A stretch of 64,000 nucleotides of DNA from Bryum argenteum (lineage: Eukaryota; Streptophyta; Bryopsida; Bryales; Bryaceae). The position numbers and the translations under genes are program-made. Where the stretch lies: contig CM073324.1 of the NCBI GenBank assembly GCA_037043015.1, positions 15,335,013 to 15,399,012 of the forward strand, written 5' to 3'. The notes under the pieces were generated by a model. The model was not told the DNA's origin and did not search any database. It saw nothing but the letters and a program-made list of their open reading frames with translations. This document shows, in pieces, positions 51,595 to 63,146 of this stretch (positions are counted from its first letter, which is position 1; every line of letters starts with the position of its first letter).

Positions 51595-52337
51595 TTACAG
51601 ACGAAACCGTTTGTGATGCCCTCTGATCACCCACAACAAATTCTTACCCTAAACCTAGCCGCCACAGTTCATTACTGACATATTTGTGAATACTCACAGC
51701 ACCTGCGTGACTCCGCTTGCACCGCAATACGGCACCGAACAACTGGAACACACAAGCGAGTAGGATACTAAGAACGAACCTGTAACACCCTCGACAGAAG
51801 CCGTCTTGATTCAGTCCCTTCACTGACGGCCGCATCCAGAAGAACCCCCTTCCGCGCAAGAAACTCCTTCAACTGGGCACCTTTAACTGCTTGCAACTCA
51901 TTGCGATAACTCACAAGAAACGAGCATATCGATTTGGCCTCAGAAGGTCGTGGGTAATATTCCGGGAGCAAAGGCCAAATCCCGCTGTGGTTTAGGACCT
52001 TCTCGAGTACAGCGCTTTTACATGTCGGGGTATCGCAACGTTCCAACTCCTCCATGATATACTCTGCAAGCATGTTTGACCTCCGACTCGTCATCCGATC
52101 GCCCATTCCACTAGTTTCCACAGAACCTCGACTAGAGTGTCGGTTCATTTGCACACCCTGATCTCGCGCTGCTAGCCTTGCCCGATATGCCTGCATTCTT
52201 AGGCGCGAACCTTCAGCCAAGGTCGCACGTCTCACTTCAGCAGCTCCTGCGGCGTCCGCTCTTCTTTCAACAATAGCTCGTCTGATGCCAGGACGAGTTC
52301 GCTCCCGATTCCGTTGATTTCCCATCACTTCGCACAT

Positions 52338-53153
52338 GAAACTCAACAGCTATCTCAAAGCTTACAATGACCAACCCTAAGAAAAACCACTGCCTGCAAG
52401 AATGTGCAAAACCCTAAACCAACACCGTGCAGAATGTGCGACCTAAACCAACACCGGCAACACTGATCCCACCTGACATGGAAGCTCGTCTAGGGTAGAA
52501 CCCTAGATGCACCGGGTAAGGTTGACGTGGCCACATCGGATCCTGAGGCATTTAATGCCACCTCCAACGACATTTTCTATAACCAGCGGGGTCAGAGTAC
52601 AGTGAGTACGAAGAAGTATTGATTATTGATTTTCCCGCACTTCCTGCACAAGGACTTTGGCGCCAAAAATCAGGGATTCGCACCCACATGCATCTGCATA
52701 TTAGAATTCTAAGTATGTAGGGAAAAAAAAAAAAAAAAAATCAAAAAACATTAATTTTTGACTAACTTAAACCATGTCAAAGATTTAGCCCTTTGACCGA
52801 TGCAAATTGCTAGGAAATAATGAGTTTTTGGGATGTAATGATGAAATATGTTCATCATTACATTGCGCTCAATCTAACCACATAATTTTTTTTGTACTTT
52901 GTAACTTAATTTTAACCAAATTTGAGTACTTTATCACAATTTTGACTGCCGTAACGTACTTTTCTGAAAAACTTTGAGAGTAAAATCCTATATGTTCCAA
53001 AGGTTTTTGGCAAAAAAGGACAAGTGATTTGCACACTTAACGACTCCTTTTACCTAAGTTCTCAAAAACATTAGTACTTTGGATGGTGGAGGGGCCCAAG
53101 AAGGGCCCTAGAACAAGAAAATTTGACAGAATTAGAGGGCGTAACGTACTTTT
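52338..53153. other. right subterminal region of the giant element
   Basis: Upstream of the transposase start; likely its promoter. It includes an A-run (52,721-52,740), then AT-rich sequence with GTAACGTACTTTT at about 52,950 and again at about 53,140, next to the terminal repeat. Confidence 0.6.
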
Positions 53154-53179
53154 TGATCCACCCTAGCATGCTTCCACCC
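53154..53179 (-). repeat. right terminal inverted repeat of the giant element
   Basis: Exact reverse complement of 41,459-41,484. Confidence 0.9.
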
Positions 53180-53234
53180 CACCCCAAAACCCGCCATTTC
53201 ACGCGAATAAGGCCATTTTAATAGAATTAAGGTT
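53180..53234. mobile_element. right half of an AACCTCAATTC-family MITE
   Basis: The complement reads AACCTTAATTCTATTAAAAT, then GGCCTTATTC and GAAATGGC, matching the termini of copy 1 (36,869) over about 40 bases. Confidence 0.7.
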
Positions 53235-53263
53235 CAACCCATCAACAACTATCTCTACCACTC

Positions 53264-53763
53264 TTTACTATGTCACCTCCCTTATAAAATGGCTCTCCTA
53301 AAACATATATATCTTAGGGTGTTTGCTGTCACTCTTTCTTTAACCCAAACACCCAGAACGCATAATAAAAATATGTCATTATTGTAGTGTATAAACTATA
53401 AACCCCATAATTTAATCAACAATCATACAAATTGTTGAAGTTGTTGAAGTTGTCCATAAAGTCAAGAAACACCTTTGACTTAATAAAATAGTCATATGTA
53501 GTCTGTGCTCATATAATATTAACAACTAATAACTGTGTGCTTAGTGACTTCCGATCATATTTAGAAATTGAAATCACTAGGGTGGTAATCTCTTATGAGA
53601 TTCCTTTTTGATTTGATTAGATTATGAAAATTCACCAATACAAGCAATGTCAAGTCTTGTGGAGAGGGACATCTACCACAACTTAAATCTTATATACGTA
53701 GTGTCTGGAAGTCAAATGCTTGATCTTAAAAGAACATTCTATAAGGGAGGTGACATAGTAAAT
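53264..53763. mobile_element. 500-bp MITE with TTTACTATGTCACC ends
   Basis: TTTACTATGTCACCTCCCTT (53,264 on) is inverted at 53,736-53,763 with about 25 of 27 positions matching. The interior is AT-rich and non-coding. A word near its right end, GCTTGATCTT preceded by GGAAGTC, recurs at about 55,425, pointing to another related copy there. Confidence 0.8.
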
Positions 53764-54099
53764 AGTGAAATGGTGACCTTGGCTTTTAATTGATAACGAT
53801 GCACTTTCCAACACTACGTGCTTCTCCGCATTTATTGTTGAAGTTGTGTTCATGCTCCTATTTGTAATTAGACCGTTTTTTTTTCAAATGTGGAAATTAG
53901 CAACACTTAAATAAAAAAATCCTCATCTAAGATCATCCTTGCAATTCTGACACCAGATATACCAAAGAACACATGACAAATATACCAACAAACATGGCAT
54001 GGGGTCTCTGAATCTGCCAAAGAGAAAATTTCTTCCCATTCTCTTCTCTCTCTCATGGTCGCCAAGCCTTTGAGGTCATAGAACTCCTAGGTCACCATA

Positions 54100-57000
54100 C
54101 AACGCCAACTCTCATGCCTCTAGTTTAGAAAGCAAACCAACAACTTCTCTGAGCTTGCCAAGCTTCGTTCAAGCAGATCTACGATTGGACATTCATAAAG
54201 TACATGGCACGTCGTCTCTTTAAAATTATTGCGACGTAGAGGACATTCATATGTTTTTCTTAAGAGTCCTATGCAAGAGTTCCATGCACCTACTCAAAGC
54301 CTTTGTGCAATTGCAGCTTATCTTCCTTGGAATCCAATGGTGCCAAGAATGAGTAAAAAAATGCTTGCATTGTGTTATTTATTAGCCAAGCTCCACCAAA
54401 TGTATTTCAAGTAGGAGAGAAGTGCTTTGATTCCTCCACTTTATACAACAAACCCTCTTGGTTGTGTAATCTAAGAAATGAGTATTTTGCATAGAGGCAT
54501 AGAGCCTTGTCGCCTTTATTCCCATTTTTTTTTATCAAAACTCAAATCTCAAATACTATGTGATTCCAAGGTCTACAACATGTTGGACAAGAAAATGGCG
54601 CTAGGGCTGATGGGCAACATTTGGCAAGCTTTGGGTACCCTAGAGGACCGTCCAAGACCACTTTCAAGGGACCTCTTGGTCTTATTTTCCCTTTAAGTGG
54701 ATACTTTTGGCCTCTTAGATTGGAACAACTATTGTTAAGTAAGCTACATATCTTAGAGCACTCACTTTAATTGAGAATTCTCATTTTGGTTAGTTTTATC
54801 TTATTCGGATGTATCCTTTTATTGCAAATGCGAGAATTTGTCTAAAGATTGTCTGTTTTGATGAAAAGGAAGCCTTCTATACAAATAAACCTACAAAATT
54901 TTTCTTAAAACTCGTACACAAGATGTATTTGAAATTAAGCGACATTCTTGTCATACTAATAATAACCTCAATTCTATTAAAATAGCACTATTCCATGTGT
55001 CATTTTGTCACACCAAATCTTGCATTTGTACACGCACAGATTGTTGACTTCTCTAATATCTCAACTCCTTTTGCAACATCTTATGTACATTCTCACTCAT
55101 ATTCCATAATATTATCTTTAAATTTTATTATATGACATGGTATTTGAACTGCAATTGAGAAAGCTAAGATGTGCCACTTTAACGACATAATGCCATTTTA
55201 AAGAAATTGGGATTAAATGCAAAAAAATAAAAAAAATCACAACCATTAAATTATATACATTATATTTTTGGCAAAATTTCCCACTTGCCCTTAATCATTG
55301 AAAATTGGAAACTATAAATTACTTTTTTGGATATTTTTGTTCTTTATATCTCTATTAAAATGCCCTTGTAAAATTTGATAAGTAATGTGTTCGAGTCTTA
55401 TATATACTTAGTGACCGCACTCCGGAAGTCGAATGCTTGATCTTGAAAGGACAAATAAGGAAAGAAGAAAAATAGTTTAGTGTCCTTTCCGAGATATCCA
55501 AAGCTTGCAATTGCCTCAATGCTGATAACTTTTCCGGCAGTAGAATGTAATACAAGAATTACACATGCCTCATGAAGTTCTTGTGTTGAAATTGGAAGTA
55601 GAGATGGAAACAAAGAAATGAATTTACCCAAACCATGATTTGGTCCAAATGTATAACTCAACCATTTATCATTCACTAATTTGTCAAGCAAATAAAACAT
55701 TGGGAGTGTTGGAATTGTCCAAGAGGAAACAAGCCAAGTACCACACTCCAATGAAGTCGATTGTATTATGTTCAACTCTTGACATGTATCTTAAACTTCT
55801 AATGTGAGCTGAGAGATGCGATGCGATAAGAACGTGTGATCATGTAATAAGCATTATGCGGTGGGAAATGACTCCTTTTGTCATCCAAGATATCTTCAAC
55901 AAATAACAATCCCTTATTAGCCCAATTTAGAAAACAAGATTTCCTTTGCACTCCTATAGGAGAACCGTTTGTTGAGCATAAAAGCCGATTCAAAAATAGC
56001 AAATGTCGTTATTGCTCCGCTAAGAATAGTTGGAGGTAGCGTGTGGAATTGTGGATTCCCTCTTTGACCGAGGACCATGCACTCCATACTGCATTTCACA
56101 AAGCACAAAGCTCATCCTTAAGGCGAGTACAAGTGTACAACCAACATATAGATTCTCTGCAATCTTCATCACGCGTAAGCCCCGAGGGAGAGTAATGAAA
56201 GGCAGAGACAAATAAGAATGTTCCAAGATTCATTTGGGATCAAGGCTCCAGAAGACCAGAAATAAGCTTCGCTAGCAACACCTTGGTTTGAGCAAAGGGA
56301 TCAAATACCTTCAATTCACTTTTGATTGTAGAGATAATTACTATGTTCCATGGATGCCACATGTGCCTGAGCTTTAGGGTTTGCTTTGCCACTTTAAATA
56401 AAACTTCAAACGAGCGTACGTTCTTAGAGGAGGACACCCTTGGAAATGTCACAACAAGGAGTGAAGTAAAAAATATATGCCAAAACCATTTGGTTTGAAA
56501 CCAATATCTTAGCTGCAAGATATAAACATTTATTGGACAAGCTATTAAATTTATTGGAGACTTAGAACAACACCTTGGCATCCCTATCTTTTTGATGGAG
56601 TTCAACACTAAAGGAGAAACCCAAGTATCTTGTTGATTCTCCTGACTTAAGGTGTTTAAGACCTCAATGATCAAGGAGATTGAATATCGAGAAAATGTTT
56701 TACTTCTCAAACTTAAGCTTTGCACCGAAAGCCAATGAGAACAACTTTACGACCATAAATTAAAGCTCTTGAAAGATTCTCCTCATTTCCTTGTAAGAAG
56801 AGTGCGGTGTCATATGCGATGCTCTAAATTCTAATTGTGAAATTGATATGAAGTACCATCCTATGTACATCATAACTAGGATCATTAAGCATGTGACGAA
56901 GCATGTGGAAGATGAATAGAAAAAGGTTGGGTGCCAATGGGCACCCCTGTACAGAACAAAAAATCTCAAACTTCTCTAAACATTTGCAGTTCATCAGCAA

Positions 57001-57260
57001 TGGAAACTAAGTTCTTGTGTAGTGATAAGCACCAAGACACCACTTCTCATCACAACCCAACTTCCTCATTGTTGCCCCAAGAAAAGTCCTCACAGTTCAC
57101 TCGATCATATGCCTTTTAAAACTCAAATCAAACCACCACCACATCTTGATCACTTTTAGGGGCCCAATTGCTAGAATCATATGCTAAGAAAACATTTTCT
57201 AAAACACAATGTCCCTTGACAAACCCGGTTTGAGTGGGGAGAATAATAGATGGGAGCAAC
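54100..57260 (-). pseudogene. decayed LINE (non-LTR retrotransposon) with reverse transcriptase
   Basis: Read on the minus strand from 57,260 downward: LPTQTGFVKGHCVLENVFLA (a reverse-transcriptase block), then KAYDRVN (the region with the first catalytic Asp), then SVQGCPLAPNLFLFIF, and a degraded YADD-like DTALFLQGNEENL near 56,790. Further down, 56,240-56,725 and 55,398-55,775 remain open in pieces, with LKLRHMWHPWN. The end of the body near 54,100-54,700 reads like the C-terminal zinc-knuckle region. Frames change many times and stops abound, so it is dead. A MITE (54,964-55,214) has inserted into it. Confidence 0.75.
54964..55214. mobile_element. AACCTCAATTC-family MITE, copy 2
   Basis: It begins AACCTCAATTCTATTAAAAT and ends TTTTAAAGAAATTGGGATT. 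It matches copy 1 in reverse orientation (CATGTGTCATTTTGTCACAC, then TTGCATTTGTACACGC). The flanks TAAT and AAAT are a near 4-bp duplication. Confidence 0.8.
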
Positions 57261-57637
57261 TTCCCTTGTATTTAGTTTGTTGAGTCATGTGGCCTCGGAA
57301 CTCCCGGGTGACCGTTCGTGTTAGAGAAAGTTTGTTTTAAGTCACTAGAGTTAGTAGTCATATTACACCATATCGATGAGTCTCATAATTCCTCTCATTA
57401 ACCCATATTGCCTTTCCTACAAGGTGCTTGTTCACAAGTATATAAGGTGAAGGGTTGCCAGAATAATTTGGTATGTTGAATCATTTTCGCCTCTATTGTT
57501 CTATCGATCCCAATTGTCGACACCGAAGATCAGGTAAGCATGCTTGGGCACGTCTTCTCGTTCGCTCGGTCTGGTCATAGCGTGGCATTTGTAGAGAAAT
57601 GAGCAATGCTTCTCTTGTGCGTTTGCTTAAGCGGAGA

Positions 57638-57874
57638 TTAGACTGTGTAGTAATTAGCACTTCCTGTTGTCTGTTGTCTGTTCGAGTTCAAGGATATTTT
57701 CAATGAGAGATTGAAGCACTCCTTCCCTCTGATCGCCTTTCTCTGGTGCTCGAATTCATCCATGCAGTTCGATGCACTCATCTGTGCTCTCATATCATGT
57801 GCTCCCTGATGTGTGGTTCGCATCATATGCGATCCGGCTGTGCCTTCTGCAAGATGTAGACGTGTGACTTCCAT
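57638..57874 (-). pseudogene. divergent small ORF, frameshifted second copy
   Basis: Starts MEVTRLHLAEGTAGSHMM as in copy 1. A 4-base deletion near 57,735 changes the frame, giving a different C-terminus. Confidence 0.25.
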
Positions 57875-58049
57875 AATCTACGTGCTTTGAAAATCGCTTA
57901 CACCGGAATTCATCTCTGTTTTCAGAGTCACCTCTCTGCTTGAGCTTTGGAGTTCTGTGTCAAGACAGTGCGACGGAGTGTAGCTCTTTAAGTGTTGTTT
58001 CTCTGTTCGATGCAGGAAGCGCAGGTGGTATTTCAGCTAGCTATTGAAG

Positions 58050-58770
58050 ATGATTCCTAGAGTGGCACTGTCGGTGCTACTGACGATGACGCTGGTGCTG
58101 GCAGCGCAAGCGGCCGAGCCTGAGCCGTTAACAGACTTCTACTTGCCGCCGGGCATGAATCTGTCGGCAGTTACGGCCGACTACTTCACGACTCTCGTAT
58201 TTCGCCAACCGCCGGCCATCGTGGACCCCAAGCTGCGCGCTGTCACGAGCCTCACGTCGCTGGTATTCCCGGTGCTGACGGGACTGGCCATTTGCCACTC
58301 TCTGGCCAAGTATCCTCCCGGCGGCGTCAACCCGCCGCACAGTCACCCTCGTGGCACCGAGGTAAGGCTGGCTTCTCCCTTACACTATTTCCTGCACACA
58401 AGTTTGTTTTTTCAAGAAGGGATTGAGGAGGGTAAAATTCCTATGCTGAATTTACTGTGATGCCGTGCAGACATTCTTCGTAACTGAGGGTACTTTCACG
58501 GTGGGTCTAGTGGACACCACCAACAAGTTGTACTTGAAGGAGTTGAAGAAGGGCGATTTGTTCGTGTTTCCCAAGGGTCTGGTGCATTTCCAGATCAACC
58601 TCGGCAAGAAGAATTCGATCGCGTTCGTCAGCTTCAGCAGCTCATCTCCTGGCACCCAATCGTTGCCGTTGACCCTGTTCGGCTCCGGCATTCCAGACAT
58701 TGTCCACACTACCGCATTCAAGGTGGACAACTCAGTCGTGGACAAGTTGCAGGCTGCGATGGGAAAGTAG
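58050..58770 (+). CDS. GLP: germin-like protein 2
   Basis: Exons 58,050-58,361 and 58,471-58,770 give 203 residues that differ from germin-like protein 1 only at the SLAQFPP/SLAKYPP segment (two changes). The metal ligands H97, H99, E104 and H143, the signal peptide and the intron position are all kept, and the intron length (109 bases) is the same. The poly(A) signal AATAAA is at 58,889. The near absence of amino-acid change points to a recent duplication, or to older copies kept alike by gene conversion. Confidence 0.93.
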
Positions 58771-59105
58771 ATTGCACTGCCTGAGGTTCAAACCAATCGA
58801 TTGAAGGGCCTGCCAGAATTAGTCGGTTTCCATTCCTTCGGTCACTACAATGCTCTGTGTTTTGTCTCTAGCCGGGGTACGCAAGAAGAATAAAAATTCA
58901 AATCGTTGATTGCCAATATTGTTGCATTCGCACATCTATTGAATGCGAGATTATGAATGAATCCATTTCATCCAGAATGTCTTGTACTCATCACCATCAC
59001 TTGAAGACGCAAGAAGTAGGTTGGGTTCTATTCGAAATGCAAAAACGCAACGAGCTGCTTGGAGTTGCTTTCCGTTAGCTTGTCGAAGCTCTAGGGAAAA
59101 TCTTT

Positions 59106-60819
59106 CGAGTACAGTTTAGACGACCATACCTTGACGTAAACCCAGTCGGCGAACAGTCGGGCGTTACTTCCAGCGCATGATCTGCTGTGTTTAATTATCA
59201 TATTTACCAGTATGATCTTTGCAGCCTTGCCAATTGCCCAATTGCTCCTCTTGTTTTTCTTTTAGATTAGGCCATTTTTGTAATTTTTTGTGATTTGGGG
59301 CCATAATTACTTGGCAATGCTATACCACAAGATCGATAGCCCGATTCACTATGGATTGCTTCCCGCTCCTCTAAAGCAAATCCGCTTCCAACAACACCTC
59401 ATGAGCCCCAATCCGACAAACCGTAAGTTCCCAAAATCATAATGTCACTCATACACTCAGAAAACAAACTATCAGCCTTAAAATATAGGTGAAATTACAA
59501 AATAGATATAATAGATATAATTATCTTTGCGTAAGCGCGTGGAATTGGTAATCAATGCGTTCGTACATTTTTATTGATCAAAAGGAATTTCAAAACATCT
59601 CCGAGTTACAACCAATCTACAGATTATGGCCTCATTCTGCATGGAGAAGAAATGACCTTGTTTTTCGATGTGTATATTCACATTGAAGGCCGCACACGAC
59701 AATTGACTGGAGAATGATTCAGAGCTTGAAGTTACCAATTATATCGAAATTCTACACTTTATACAATGCTAAATTCGTGCATCTCCTGAACATCGAACAC
59801 TCTTTAAAACCCGAAACCGGTCTTGGAGGTTCCCACAGGAGAAAAACTTAGCCAACTTTGACCTAAATAATCTCACAAATGAGGAAGCATGAACGCTTCA
59901 AATTTGGTATGTGAGAAAAATGTTAAGTGAACTTTGAGATCTTACGGTTGAATCTTTCAAATAATGCTTAGATTGAGATTTTTTGAGCTTAATCTAAAGG
60001 AAGGTCAAATTTTGTGATTTAGATTATTTTGCAACAAGGAGATTTAGGGGTTAAACCAACCACTGTAGATTCTTTTCTACTTTCTAGATTTCATGTAGAA
60101 GGATATACCTCATGTGCACCTGGAGCATGTCAACGGTTTAGGTAATGTGGTGCATGTCACTCCTAAATTTTTTACTTACTTTTACAGGTGCTTAAAAAAT
60201 TATATTACAAAGATATAGGAAACACTTTATTTCTTCATGTCTATTATTGAAAAATATTGACTTACATATTTCAAGTTTCCAACTATAGTGTCGTCCTTAA
60301 ATGCACGCTTTAAGAATTGTCTACCTTATCCCTGTTTAGTTCTAAAAAAAATTCAATTGCATGAGTATTAACCACGACATTCTTCAATAGTCCTTGCAAA
60401 TAAGAACCACTCCTTCCTTGTAGCCGTTCATCACTTCAATGACTCATGAATAAAGATTGTTTACAAGGTAGCTAAAAAAATGTAAACAAATGGGACACTA
60501 TCCTCAAAGTTGATTGCAGGTACCTGTCTTTTGCGTTGCTATATGTTGATTGTACATAGTACATTGTATGATACTAAGTATTGACCATATATTGTATGTG
60601 GCAACACTAAACAAATATTCTATATAGAAGTTGTACTGTGTATATTGTATAACTCCTAAAGCAAACATGGGCCCGATTCAAGTCTATTTCACATTTTCAC
60701 TACGGTTAACCTCTCATATACTAATATATTTAATGCATGAAGTTTAAACCTTTTGGAGGTTGTAGAGTTTTTTATTACCATTCGAAAAAGACCATTCAAG
60801 CCTCAATATTCCTCATACT
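59106..60819. other. AT-rich intergenic sequence
   Basis: No gene or repeat structure recognised. Confidence 0.5.
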
Positions 60820-61052
60820 TTAACCCCTAAAGGTCTGAGCGTGCCGTGGCGACCAGTAGAATACGGTGTATTATGGTTGTATTTAGAATGATTGCACACC
60901 TTTAATGGGTTTGAGTTCAAAGAAGAAGTTGACATTTGAATTAATGCGGTTCTAGTGAGCTATTACGATTCCAGTTTGGAGTTTCTTGTTGCTAGCAAAT
61001 CCTAATTATACAACAGCGTACATACTATCGCCAAGGGACTTTTAAGGGTTAA
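60820..61052. mobile_element. TTAA-bounded MITE, copy E (233 bp)
   Basis: It begins TTAACCCCTAAAGGTCTGAG and ends GACTTTTAAGGGTTAA; the ends match 14 of 16 when inverted. The left end agrees with copy A's terminus at 16 of 21 positions, so it belongs to the same broad family. Confidence 0.75.
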
Positions 61053-61258
61053 GAGATATTTCTATTCAAAGTTTGAAAGCATTATTTGAAATATGCCCAA
61101 ATTACGGTATATACTTAAAATGTGCCCAAAACCATATATTAAAACCGCAAGATCACTTTTCTTTTTCTTTTTCTTTTTTTTTTTCTTCTGTATGTATGTA
61201 AATAAGGTCCTAATTTCGAAGCCATTGCCTCACCGTTTTGATTAGTTTCCCAATAAAC

Positions 61259-61260
<2 letters not shown>

Positions 61261-61354
<94 letters not shown>
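61261..61354. repeat. (AT)n microsatellite
   Basis: About 47 TA units followed by a T-run. Confidence 0.98.
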
Positions 61355-62839
<1,485 letters not shown>

Positions 62840-63146
62840 GGACGACATATCCGGACCTGGCACGTCCTGGTGCTTGAGGATGACTTTTGTAAAATTGAGC
62901 AACAGCATCAGGTGCATTTTCAAGATTTTCAGCTGGTTCCCAAGAGTTCTCCTCTGGTCTATATCCTTCCCAAGAAACCAGGTACTGTAACTTTTTCCAA
63001 CGGCCGAATAATCTCGAGTCCAAAACTTGGTGAACTTCCCACTCAATGTTGCCCTCTGGAGTAATAATAGGTGGGGGTCTTGTTTTACAACGACCTCGAA
63101 TGGTATCTTGATTGTACTTTTCGAGATTTGATACATGCATGTGCAA
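62840..63146 (-). pseudogene. chromovirus (Ty3/gypsy) integrase tail with chromodomain
   Basis: On the minus strand HVSNLEKYNQDTIRGR, the usual end of a gypsy integrase, is followed by a chromodomain. That domain is seen as EWEVHQVLDSRLFGR, then LQYLVSWEGYRPEENSWEP and NLENAPDAVAQFYKSH, with its aromatic cage residues present. Chromodomains target these retrotransposons to heterochromatin (family knowledge). No upstream reverse transcriptase or integrase core is readable in frame from 63,147 onward, and no LTR was recognised, so this is a truncated remnant. Confidence 0.88.

Larger units (their letters stand above)
48331..52337 (-). pseudogene. transposase-like gene of the giant element (frameshifted)
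   Basis: Minus-strand exons: 51,780-52,337, 51,178-51,420, about 49,381-50,513 and 48,760-49,217, with a further C-terminal block at 48,331-48,720. Together they give about 800-950 residues. Landmarks in order: SRVSPNKKDVTRRRIG; a cysteine-rich zinc-binding region (CHVGCICKCEVCGSGSHNC); HIDFAENYTFAIQNE; YYISDD; NEHWVYSDGCAGQFKG; FFGSGHGKGEWDGAGA split by an intron; and a C-terminal VRDLSCFCAPC. I recall this block series from an uncharacterised transposon protein family found in animals, algae and mosses (cc8L18.2-like). The Asp residues in DFAEN, SDGC and EWDGAGA suggest an RNase-H-type DDD/E nuclease; that is inference. Two single-base losses in A-runs (plus-strand T-runs at about 49,569-49,571 and 49,591-49,595) and further frame changes at 48,650-48,765 break the frame. 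They could be real decay or homopolymer assembly errors. Confidence 0.75.
41459..53179. mobile_element. candidate giant composite DNA transposon (11.7 kb)
   Basis: A 26-bp inverted repeat, perfect in all positions, bounds the unit: GGGTGGAAGCATGCTAGGGT plus six bases at 41,459-41,484, and its complement at 53,154-53,179. CACC directly precedes the left end and directly follows the right end, a possible 4-bp target duplication. Inside are a transposase-like gene on the minus strand (about 48,331-52,337) and three coding blocks on the plus strand (42,520-44,325, 45,081-46,451, 46,600-47,767), arranged convergently and meeting near 48 kb. Three non-coding spacers are dense in GTAC. Right-end subterminal repeats GTAACGTACTTTT occur at about 52,950 and 53,140. 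The coding blocks are GC-richer than the host flanks. The interpretation as one mobile unit rests on the exact terminal repeats plus the transposase; the passenger genes are inferred cargo. Confidence 0.75.
57486..59105 (+). repeat. segmental duplication, copy 2 (germin-like gene unit)
   Basis: Matches 38,615-40,205 in the same orientation, 18.9 kb away. A few small indels lie in the promoter; the coding exons are almost identical. Confidence 0.92.

Noticed and set aside
56030-56215. Plus-strand ORFs inside the LINE region
   Set aside because: Antisense to reverse-transcriptase motifs that read clearly on the minus strand.
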